Positions 52,668 to 59,172 of a DNA stretch of 64,000 nt are shown piece by piece (positions within the stretch are counted from its first letter, which is position 1; each line of letters opens with the position of its first letter). Where the stretch lies: assembly GCF_006149005.1 (NCBI RefSeq), contig NZ_VBSL01000019.1:1-64000 (forward strand), in the 5' to 3' direction. The DNA comes from Larkinella sp. C7 (GTDB lineage: Bacteria; Bacteroidota; Bacteroidia; Cytophagales; Spirosomataceae). Below the pieces are notes generated by a model. That model was not told the origin of the DNA, ran no database searches, and worked only from the letters and a program-made list of their open reading frames with translations. The position numbers and the translations under genes were made by a program.

Positions 52668-53354
52668 ATGATTCAGGCAGCAATATTTGACATGGACGGC
52701 CTTCTGGTCGATTCAGAGCCGTTCTGGCGGGAAGTAGAGATTGAGGTATTTCGCACGGTTGGTCTGGAAATGGACGACGAGATGTGTAAACGGACGACTG
52801 GTTTGCCCACCGACACCGTGGTGCGGTATTGGTACGAAAAACACCCCTGGCACAACCGGAGCGTGGAGGAGGTGAATGCCGACATTATTCAGGGGGCCTA
52901 CGATCAGATTGGAAAACACGCGGGGCCGATGCCGGGCGTTCCGGCCATTCTGGAGTTGTTTCAGCAGCAGGGGATTCCGATGGCAATTGCGTCGGCATCG
53001 CCCATGCACCTGATCGAAGTGGTGCTGGACCGGCTGAACATCCGGTCGTATTTTACCCTCTGGCATTCGGCTACCCTGGAAAAACGCAACAAACCGCACC
53101 CGGATGTTTATCTGGGAACGGCCCGTAAACTCGGCGTTGAGCCCCACCGCTGTATCGCGTTTGAAGATTCCGGAAACGGGCTGAAATCGGCCCACGCGGC
53201 TGAGATGCTGACGGTTTCAGTGCCCGCCGATTACGAATTCGATGACCCCAAATTCGACCTGGCTACGCTGAAAATTCCGTCGTTGACGGCGTTTACCCTG
53301 TCCCAATTGCGGGAACTGGAAAATCAATTGTCAATCACACAAATAACCCGCTGA
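52668..53354 (+). CDS. HAD-superfamily sugar phosphatase (HxpB-like)
   Basis: The protein has 228 residues. The nucleophile motif IFDMDGLLVDSEP (D8, D10), motif II threonine/serine region (AIASASPM), the lysine in KRNKPHPDVYL and the acidic pair in CIAFEDSGNG are all present. The closest named family is the hexitol or 2-deoxyglucose phosphatase group (YniC/HxpB), which removes phosphate from sugar phosphates. It lies between the YciI and PhzF genes on the plus strand. Confidence 0.9.
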   Translation: MIQAAIFDMDGLLVDSEPFWREVEIEVFRTVGLEMDDEMCKRTTGLPTDTVVRYWYEKHPWHNRSVEEVNADIIQGAYDQIGKHAGPMPGVPAILELFQQQGIPMAIASASPMHLIEVVLDRLNIRSYFTLWHSATLEKRNKPHPDVYLGTARKLGVEPHRCIAFEDSGNGLKSAHAAEMLTVSVPADYEFDDPKFDLATLKIPSLTAFTLSQLRELENQLSITQITR

Positions 53355-53369
53355 AAACCTAAACCCACT

Positions 53370-54182
53370 ATGCCTATCCGCCTTTATCAACTTGATGCGT
53401 TTACCGACCAGCTTTTTGGCGGAAACCCGGCTGCGGTCTGCCCGCTGACGGAATGGCTACCCGACGAAACCATGCAGGCCATTGCGGCAGAAAACAACCT
53501 GGCCGAAACGGCTTTTTATGTTCCGACCGATCAGGAAAACGGTTTTTATCACATTCGCTGGTTTACGCCCACGGTGGAAGTCGACCTTTGCGGCCATGCC
53601 ACGCTGGCGTCGGCCTACGTGGTGTTTTTCCTGGAAAAAACCGCCGAAGGCGATGCCATCGCGTTCGATTCACGCAGCGGACTGCTGCGGGTTCGGCGCG
53701 AAGACGACTGGCTCGTGCTGGATTTTCCGACCGACAGCACCCACATTGCCATTCAGCCACCGGCCCTGGAAACGAGTCTGGGGGGGATTAAACCGATGGA
53801 AGTGCTAAAGGGAAAAACAGACTACCTGATTGTTTTCGAGAACGAGCAGCAAATTCTGGACATGCAGCCCGACTTCCGCGAACTGGCAACCATTCCGGCG
53901 CGGGGGGTGATCGTGACGGCACCCGGTAATCCGACCGAAAGCGGCCCCATCGACTTTGTTTCCCGGTTCTTCGGCCCGCAGTCCGGCATCGACGAAGATC
54001 CGGTGACGGGTTCGGCGCACACGACCCTCATTCCGTATTGGGCCGAAAAACTCGGCAAAACGGAACTGACGGCCCGGCAGGTTTCCAAACGGGGCGGTTT
54101 TTTGCGGTGTAAATTGCTGGACGATCGCGTTGAAATTGCCGGGCAGGTGAAACTCTACCTGACGGGCGAATTCGAACTTTAA
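53370..54182 (+). CDS. PhzF family isomerase-like protein
   Basis: The protein has 270 residues. It begins LYQLDAFTDQLFGGNPAAVC, with the catalytic-type glutamate in AENNLAETAFYV (E46), the strand VDLCGHATLASAYV, and GIDEDPVTGSAHTTLIPYW near the C-terminus. The fold is that of diaminopimelate epimerase. PhzF itself acts in phenazine synthesis; no other phenazine genes are here, so an unrelated isomerase role is likely. It overlaps by four bases with the convergent DoxX gene. Confidence 0.92.
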   Translation: MPIRLYQLDAFTDQLFGGNPAAVCPLTEWLPDETMQAIAAENNLAETAFYVPTDQENGFYHIRWFTPTVEVDLCGHATLASAYVVFFLEKTAEGDAIAFDSRSGLLRVRREDDWLVLDFPTDSTHIAIQPPALETSLGGIKPMEVLKGKTDYLIVFENEQQILDMQPDFRELATIPARGVIVTAPGNPTESGPIDFVSRFFGPQSGIDEDPVTGSAHTTLIPYWAEKLGKTELTARQVSKRGGFLRCKLLDDRVEIAGQVKLYLTGEFEL

Positions 54183-54592
54183 AGTCCCTCGTCGACCGAC
54201 GGTTTTCCGGGGCCATTCAGGAGCAGAAAGACACTCATTGCCACCAAATTAAGGGCTGGCATGGTGTTTTTGTACGTATCCTGAATGGCTACATGCCCCA
54301 CCAAAACCGCTAACACAAAATTGATCAGCAGGAAAAAAGCCGCCCAGCGCGTCCAGAATCCGGCAATCATCAGAATCGCTCCCAAAAACTCCGCATAGGC
54401 CGACAGCGTTGCGCCGACCAACGGCAACGGAAATCCCAGACTTTTCAGCCAGTCGGCATACCCCGGAATCCCTTCGGCGGGATGCAAAGCCGTGTGCCCG
54501 GCCGCATCGATGAGCTGATAGCCGAACGCCAGCCGGAGCAGGAAGGGCGCATAGGGGCGAAGCCGGGATAGGCGGGCGAAGGTATCTTTCAT
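54179..54592 (-). CDS. DoxX family membrane protein
   Basis: The protein has 137 residues with about four membrane helices. APFLLRLAFGYQLIDAAGH, LPLVGATLSAYAEFLGAILM and GFWTRWAAFFLLINFVLAVL show the DoxX/DUF pattern (polar residues in the first helix, GxGxxL-like tight turns). The family includes thiosulfate:quinone oxidoreductase subunits and redox-related proteins, but most members are uncharacterised. It is convergent with phzF and divergent from the Cys-rich mini-protein promoter. Confidence 0.85.
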   Translation of the reverse strand: MKDTFARLSRLRPYAPFLLRLAFGYQLIDAAGHTALHPAEGIPGYADWLKSLGFPLPLVGATLSAYAEFLGAILMIAGFWTRWAAFFLLINFVLAVLVGHVAIQDTYKNTMPALNLVAMSVFLLLNGPGKPSVDEGL

Positions 54593-54644
54593 GGAAAATT
54601 CTAATTAGTGGGTTTATCAGTTCGTGTCCCGTTTAAAAACAATA

Positions 54645-54676
54645 TTTGTACTTATTCTAAATAAGTAATACTTTTG
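54645..54676 (+). promoter_or_regulatory. Promoter with operator-like palindrome for the Cys-rich mini-protein
   Basis: A -33 box TTTG (54645-54648) and a -7 box TACTTTTG (54669-54676) are 20 bases apart, a good Bacteroidota promoter. The spacer holds a perfect 8-bp inverted repeat, TACTTATT (54649-54656) and AATAAGTA (54660-54667), around CTA. A dimeric repressor bound there would block RNA polymerase. The AT-rich form suits a metal-dependent (Fur/DtxR/MntR-type) regulator, which is an inference. Confidence 0.75.
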
Positions 54677-54697
54677 TTGCGCAATGTTGAAAGCGCC

Positions 54698-54862
54698 ATG
54701 AATGAATTGACCGAAAAATCGTTTGAGTTCTCTTTTGTAGCCGAAAACGCCAAAGCGTTTGGTGCCAACCCTTTTCTGGGCGAAGCGGATTGTGTGTTCA
54801 AAAAGTGCTGCAAAAAATGGAAAAAGAAAGGGAATCACTGCAAAAAGTGCCCCGAAAAGTAA
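54698..54862 (+). CDS. Small Cys/Lys-rich protein, possible metal binder
   Basis: The ATG at 54698 gives 54 residues; a TTG at 54674 would overlap the -7 box and is rejected. The first 30 residues (MNELTEKSFEFSFVAENAKA) are helical and mixed; the C-terminal 22 contain five cysteines among many lysines (CVFKKCCKKWKKKGNHCKKC). CC and CxxC pairs plus one histidine could hold a zinc or iron ion, and the lysines could touch nucleic acid or membranes. Similar short ORFs occur in Bacteroidota, without known role. The promoter with an operator palindrome suggests tight control. Confidence 0.7.
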   Translation: MNELTEKSFEFSFVAENAKAFGANPFLGEADCVFKKCCKKWKKKGNHCKKCPEK

Positions 54863-54939
54863 AAGTTTTTCCCAGTATACCTTCTTCTTTTTTAACCGTA
54901 CCGTAAAAAGATAAGCGGTATTTCTGCCAACTTTGTGGC

Positions 54940-55392
54940 ATGAAATGCCACTACGAAATTTACGACGGTTTTCCCCCCGAAACCACGCTGCAAGGAATAA
55001 TCCAATTGCACCAGCGGGTATTCACCGGTCAGACACCCGAACAGCTTTTTCAGGAATTTGAGGAAATGAAAAACCGCCGGTTGCTGACGATCGTGGCGAC
55101 CGACGATCAATCGATTGTGGGCTATAAAATGGGGTATCAGCGTAAACCGGGTCATTTCTACAGTTGGCTGGGCTGCGTAAACCCGGATTATCGGCGGCAG
55201 GGCATCGCGGGCGAACTGATGCGACAACAACACGACTGGTGCAAAACCAACGGCTACCAGACCGTTCGGACTCACACCCGCAATCAATGGCGCGACATGC
55301 TCATCCTGAACCTGCGACACGGTTTTGACATTATCGGAACCATCACCAGTACCAATAGCCACACCACACTGGTGCTGGAAAAGACACTGTAA
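54940..55392 (+). CDS. GNAT family N-acetyltransferase
   Basis: The protein has 150 residues. The acetyl-CoA loop RRQGIAGELM follows the strand SWLGCVNPDY, and the C-terminal strand NLRHGFDIIGTIT carries the usual N and G features. It transfers an acetyl group from acetyl-CoA to an amine; the acceptor is unknown. It follows the Cys-rich mini-protein by 77 bp on the same strand. Confidence 0.92.
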   Translation: MKCHYEIYDGFPPETTLQGIIQLHQRVFTGQTPEQLFQEFEEMKNRRLLTIVATDDQSIVGYKMGYQRKPGHFYSWLGCVNPDYRRQGIAGELMRQQHDWCKTNGYQTVRTHTRNQWRDMLILNLRHGFDIIGTITSTNSHTTLVLEKTL

Positions 55393-55473
55393 AGCCCGAC
55401 TTTCTACGGATACACCAGGTTCGCCCCGTCGGTTGCGGGGAACTTGATCCGGTTCAGATTTGTAGTTTCGCCG

Positions 55474-56613
55474 ATGCATCTGTACATCCACATCCCTTTC
55501 TGCAAACAGGCCTGTCATTACTGTGACTTTCATTTTAGCACCAGTCTGAAGCAGAAAACGGCGCTGGTCGAGGCACTTTGCCGGGAAATCGAACTGCAAA
55601 AAGATTACCTGCCCACCCGCCATCTGGAGACCATTTACCTGGGCGGAGGCACGCCCTCGCTGCTGAACGAATCCGAATTGCAACAGCTTTTCGAGACGAT
55701 TCACCGGTTTTATACCGTAGCGCCGGATGCGGAAATCACGCTCGAAGCCAATCCGGACGACTTGGTGGGACCGGCGGCCGACCCACTGGCTCCGTTGCGG
55801 CTTTTTCGGCAGTACGTCAACCGGTTGAGCATTGGGATTCAGTCGTTTCACGAGCCGAATTTACGCCTGATGAACCGCGCCCATTCGGCCACCGAAGCCG
55901 AAAAATGTGTGCAATTAGCCCGGGAAGCCGGTTTTGATAACCTCACGATCGATCTGATTTACGGCATGCCTGCCGAAACAAACGGTATTTGGGAGGCCGA
56001 TCTGGCAAAAGCACTTTCGTTTGGCATCCCGCACATTTCGGCCTACTGTCTGACCATCGAACCAGGGACGGTTTTTGGGAATTGGCAGAAAAAAGGCCGG
56101 TTGCAGGCTGCCGACGACGAATTTGCCGCCGACCAGTTTACGATACTCATGCAAACGCTGGTGGCGAATGGTTACGAACAGTACGAAATCTCGAATTTTG
56201 CGCAGCCGGGCTGGGAAGCCCGCCACAACAGCAGCTACTGGAAACGACGGCCCTATCTCGGCATTGGGCCGAGTGCGCACTCGTTCAACAACCACAGCCG
56301 CCAGTATAATGTCGCCAACAATGCACAGTATGTCCGGGCCATCGAAAAGGGCGAAATTCCGGGTACAGTCGAGGAATTGTCTCGGGCCGATCAGGTAAAC
56401 GAGTATGTCCTGACGGGAATCCGGACGAAATGGGGCTGCGATGTTCGGGAGCTGACGGCGCTGGCCGGAACCGATTTTGAAGCACTTCATCGGGCTGAAT
56501 TACAAACGCTCTACAGCCGGGGCTGGCTCATCCTGCAGGACAACCGGTTGACGTTGACCGAAGCCGGCAAACTGTTCGCCGACCGCGTAGCTGCGGAGCT
56601 TTTTATGAGTTAA
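55474..56613 (+). CDS. hemW: Radical SAM heme chaperone HemW
   Basis: The start is the ATG at 55474, giving 379 residues; the TTG 30 bases upstream adds nothing family-like. It begins MHLYIHIPFCKQACHYCDFH with the cluster-binding CxxxCxxC (C10, C14, C17) and F19 where coproporphyrinogen dehydrogenase has a fourth cysteine, a mark of HemW. It keeps YLGGGTPSLL, SIGIQSFHE and the C-terminal HemN-type domain. It delivers heme to respiratory enzymes. Upstream at about 55410-55455 a stem with GC core (CCCCG/CGGGG) is seen; see rejected items for a riboswitch idea. Confidence 0.95.
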   Translation: MHLYIHIPFCKQACHYCDFHFSTSLKQKTALVEALCREIELQKDYLPTRHLETIYLGGGTPSLLNESELQQLFETIHRFYTVAPDAEITLEANPDDLVGPAADPLAPLRLFRQYVNRLSIGIQSFHEPNLRLMNRAHSATEAEKCVQLAREAGFDNLTIDLIYGMPAETNGIWEADLAKALSFGIPHISAYCLTIEPGTVFGNWQKKGRLQAADDEFAADQFTILMQTLVANGYEQYEISNFAQPGWEARHNSSYWKRRPYLGIGPSAHSFNNHSRQYNVANNAQYVRAIEKGEIPGTVEELSRADQVNEYVLTGIRTKWGCDVRELTALAGTDFEALHRAELQTLYSRGWLILQDNRLTLTEAGKLFADRVAAELFMS

Positions 56614-56614
56614 A

Positions 56615-56694
56615 AGTGAGGAATTAAGCGTTATGAGTTGGCTGACGTATGCTAACCACAAGAGCGGCCCCGTCTTAACTCTTAATTCTTCACT
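56615..56694. repeat. Fold-back element with GC-rich loop upstream of mtgA
   Basis: Arms 56615-56633 and 56676-56694 pair at 17 of 19 positions, and the AGTTAAGAGT-type word continues beyond both. The loop has the GC-rich tract 56651-56674 shared with 8561-8584, and GTTGGCTGACG (56637-56647), the reverse complement of the CGTCAGCCAAC in the loop at 34461-34471. The frame of mtgA runs open through it but the protein likely starts after it. Confidence 0.85.
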
Positions 56695-56728
56695 CATAAC
56701 TCATCACTCTTTACTATTTTTACGTTTA

Positions 56729-57535
56729 ATGAGTACTCTTCGTTCCGCTAAAGTCAATCGTTTGCGCTCGTCAACCCCTTCTTCGGCTTCCTCCCGTTCG
56801 GGCCAGTCCCCGCGCATGGGGGCTTCTCTCCGTCAGCGTCCGTGGCTGGAGCGGTCGGTTCGACTGGTTGCTAAATTGATCACGCTGTCCTTTCTACTTT
56901 CGTTTGGTTGGGTGGTGCTGCTGAAATACCTGCCGGTTTCGTTTACGCCCCTGATGATTTCGCGGAAACTGGAAGCGATGGGTGAGGATCAGGACAGCAA
57001 GCTCTACAAGAACTGGACGCCCTACGAATCCATTTCAAAGGAAGTGGCGCTGGCCGTCGTGGCGTCGGAAGACCAGGCGTTTCCAACCCATTGGGGATTT
57101 GATTTTGACGAAATTCAGGATGCGATCAAAGACAACCAGCACCGGAAACGACCGCGGGGTGCCAGCACGATTTCGCAGCAGGTGGCCAAAAATGTTTTTC
57201 TGTGGAATGGTCGCAGCTATCTACGCAAAGGGCTGGAAGTCTATTTCACGTTTCTGATCGAACTGATCTGGGGCAAGGAACGAATCCTGGAAGTGTATCT
57301 GAACGTGGCCGAAACCGGCCCGCTGACCTTCGGTGTCGAGGCCGCTTCCCGGCGGTATTATGGTCATTCGGCCCAATCCCTAACGCGAACCGAGGCTGCC
57401 CGCATTGCCGCCGTTTTGCCCAATCCCCGCTTGTTCTCCATCAAAAAACCGTCGGCTTATACCCAGAAACGGACCCGCCAGATTGCCCGCCAAATGCGCT
57501 ACCTGGGTGGGCGCGCATACCTTAAAAATTTGTAA
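56729..57535 (+). CDS. mtgA: Monofunctional peptidoglycan glycosyltransferase
   Basis: The start is the ATG at 56729, giving 268 residues; upstream codons lie in a repeat element. A Ser/Arg-rich cytosolic tail and one helix (about 48-70) precede a GT51 domain: catalytic glutamate in VASEDQAFPTHWGFDFDEIQ, GASTISQQVAKNVFLW, KERILEVYLNVAETG, YYGHSAQSLTRTEAARIAAV. It polymerises lipid II glycan in the periplasm without a transpeptidase domain. It is a second glycan polymerase in the window besides the SEDS-PBP fusion. Confidence 0.95.
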   Translation: MSTLRSAKVNRLRSSTPSSASSRSGQSPRMGASLRQRPWLERSVRLVAKLITLSFLLSFGWVVLLKYLPVSFTPLMISRKLEAMGEDQDSKLYKNWTPYESISKEVALAVVASEDQAFPTHWGFDFDEIQDAIKDNQHRKRPRGASTISQQVAKNVFLWNGRSYLRKGLEVYFTFLIELIWGKERILEVYLNVAETGPLTFGVEAASRRYYGHSAQSLTRTEAARIAAVLPNPRLFSIKKPSAYTQKRTRQIARQMRYLGGRAYLKNL

Positions 57536-57758
57536 AACCGTTAATTTTTTGTATTTTTAATACGAAACAAAGGCTTGATTTAAAATCGTTATAAAGCATT
57601 CTAAATCTTACATCAAAGTAAGCAGGTTTTCATTTTAAGACGACTTGTTCCGGCCTTTAATTCATATGAAATCATCTCTGTTAATCGGGTCTGTTTACTA
57701 ATTTTATTGCTAGGAACACACACCATCGTAACGGCATCCTTTATCTGATTAGTATCAC

Positions 57759-58238
57759 ATGCCACAGTCGGCCAAGTTATTGCATTCTCCTTCCTTACAG
57801 CGAAAAATCTATGTCATTATCGTCGATGATGATGAAGATGATCGCCATTTTATTCATCGGGCGTTTCAAAATGTGGGGGCAAAACACCAGATTCTGCAAT
57901 TTGAAGACGGGGAACAGTTGATGCACAGTTTGCTGGAAAGCGACGGTGCTGAAGAGAAAATTGCCCGATGCGGACTCATCATTCTGGATGTTAATATGCA
58001 CCGGATGAGCGGAATCGAAGTATTGGAAGCGATCAAAACCAACGATTCGTTAAAGCATATTCCGACTGTGATGTTATCGACCTCCATCGAGGAAGATCTG
58101 GTGCAAAAAGCCTACAGTCTGGGCGCCAATGGGTATTTGCAAAAGCCCAATCTGATGGACGATTACAACCACCTGGTCATTAGCATGCAGGCCTGTTTTC
58201 TGGAAGTGCCCAGTGTTCGCTGGTCCAAGCTGCTCTGA
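57759..58238 (+). CDS. Single-domain response regulator
   Basis: The protein has 159 residues with one receiver domain (about 17-145) and no output domain. The acidic cluster VDDDEDD (23-27), the phosphoacceptor D77 in LIILDVNMHRMSG, T108 in VMLSTS and K129 in YLQKP are complete, so phosphotransfer should be possible. This shape is common in Cytophagales (Rcp1-like) and usually partners a hybrid or phytochrome-type kinase; none is in this window. The 223-bp gap upstream holds no clear gene. It is convergent with the alkyltransferase-like gene. Confidence 0.92.
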   Translation: MPQSAKLLHSPSLQRKIYVIIVDDDEDDRHFIHRAFQNVGAKHQILQFEDGEQLMHSLLESDGAEEKIARCGLIILDVNMHRMSGIEVLEAIKTNDSLKHIPTVMLSTSIEEDLVQKAYSLGANGYLQKPNLMDDYNHLVISMQACFLEVPSVRWSKLL

Positions 58239-58246
58239 GCTTCCGG

Positions 58247-58573
58247 TTATTGCAATTCGGTTGTCGGGTCCCAAAGCACTTTTCTGAATTCCACGACACG
58301 GTCGTCCTGTACCAGAACCCCTTCGGCCGCCAACAGATCCTGCATGGCGGTTGGGCTGCCAAAAAAATGTTTGCCGGACAAAACGCCGATGCGGTTGACA
58401 ACGCGGTGGGCTGGCACATCGCGCCCGTGGGCCGCATTCATGGCCCAGCCCACCATGCGGGCTCCCGCGCGCAGGCTCAGGTATTGGGCAATGGCGCCGT
58501 AGGTCGTCACCCGCCCCGCCGGAACGAGCCGAACCACGTCGTAGACATCTTCAAAATAATCGCGGTGTTCCAT
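58247..58573 (-). CDS. Alkyltransferase-like (MGMT-fold) protein without active cysteine
   Basis: The ATG at 58573 gives 108 residues; a GTG two codons upstream is possible. It is the C-terminal domain of O6-alkylguanine-DNA alkyltransferase: VPAGRVTTYGAIAQYLSLRA, the DNA-flipping helix and VPAHRVVNRIG. In the active enzyme the motif is PCHR; here the cysteine is alanine. ATL proteins bind O6-alkylguanine and hand it to nucleotide excision repair rather than repair it directly. It lies 17 bp downstream of the DUF3109 gene. Confidence 0.9.
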   Translation of the reverse strand: MEHRDYFEDVYDVVRLVPAGRVTTYGAIAQYLSLRAGARMVGWAMNAAHGRDVPAHRVVNRIGVLSGKHFFGSPTAMQDLLAAEGVLVQDDRVVEFRKVLWDPTTELQ

Positions 58574-58590
58574 ACGCACCCGAATCAGGG

Positions 58591-59154
58591 CTACTTCTCT
58601 TCGATTTCCTTCACCAACTCGCCATACCAGGCCGGGCCGTACATGCGGATCAGGGGTTCTTTCAGAAACTTGTAGACCTCGACGCCCAGTTGTTCGCCAA
58701 AGTCACAGGCCGGGCTGCAAATGGGCCAGCGGTCGTAATTGAGGGCGTGAAAACTGTCGTATTTGGTAATCCGGATCGGGTACAGATGGCACGAAATGGG
58801 TTTCTTAAAATCCACTTTCCCGTCATTATACGCTTCCTCGATGCCGCATTTCAGAATACCGCGTTGGTCGTAATTAGCAAAAACACATTCGCGCCCTTCG
58901 ATGGTGGTGGTAACAAAACCGCCATCCTCGTCGGATTCGTACAAACCGTGCTTTTCGATGGCGGCAACGCCTTCGGGCATCAGGTACGGTTTGACCAGCG
59001 GATAGATTTCGTCCAATACCGCCAGTTCCGATGTCTCCAGCGGTGCGCCCAGATCGCCTTCGACGCAGCAGGCACCCTTGCATTTGTCCAGGTTACAAAC
59101 GAAAAACTTCTCGGCCACATCATCGCTGATGCAGGTATTGTCAATGAGTATCAT
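58591..59154 (-). CDS. DUF3109 family Cys-rich protein
   Basis: The protein has 187 residues. Cysteines occur as [11 protein letters not shown] (near 19-30), RECVFA, LKCGIEE, SCHLYP and ICSPACDF, a spacing that resembles YkgJ-type iron-sulfur or zinc domains and matches DUF3109. The family is almost confined to Bacteroidota and has no known role. It is encoded between the alkyltransferase-like gene and the LysM lytic transglycosylase on the same strand. Confidence 0.88.
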   Translation of the reverse strand: MILIDNTCISDDVAEKFFVCNLDKCKGACCVEGDLGAPLETSELAVLDEIYPLVKPYLMPEGVAAIEKHGLYESDEDGGFVTTTIEGRECVFANYDQRGILKCGIEEAYNDGKVDFKKPISCHLYPIRITKYDSFHALNYDRWPICSPACDFGEQLGVEVYKFLKEPLIRMYGPAWYGELVKEIEEK

Positions 59155-59172
59155 GGATTTATCGGACGAGTC

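Noticed and set aside
53370-54182. Phenazine biosynthesis from the PhzF-like gene
   Set aside because: No other phz genes are near, and PhzF-like proteins are widespread outside phenazine producers.
55395-55455. TPP riboswitch-like stretch (GGGGAACTTGATCCGG) upstream of hemW
   Set aside because: Only the 3' half resembles the motif; the 5' CTGAGA element is absent and hemW is not a thiamine gene. It may be a simple GC stem.
56633-56728. N-terminal extension of mtgA through the repeat element
   Set aside because: The 32 extra residues are translated from the fold-back arms and have no family likeness; ATG at 56729 is a better start.
57666-57701. 11-codon frame MKSSLLIGSVY ahead of the response regulator
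   Set aside because: Too short and with no coupling to neighbours; expected by chance in an AT-rich gap.
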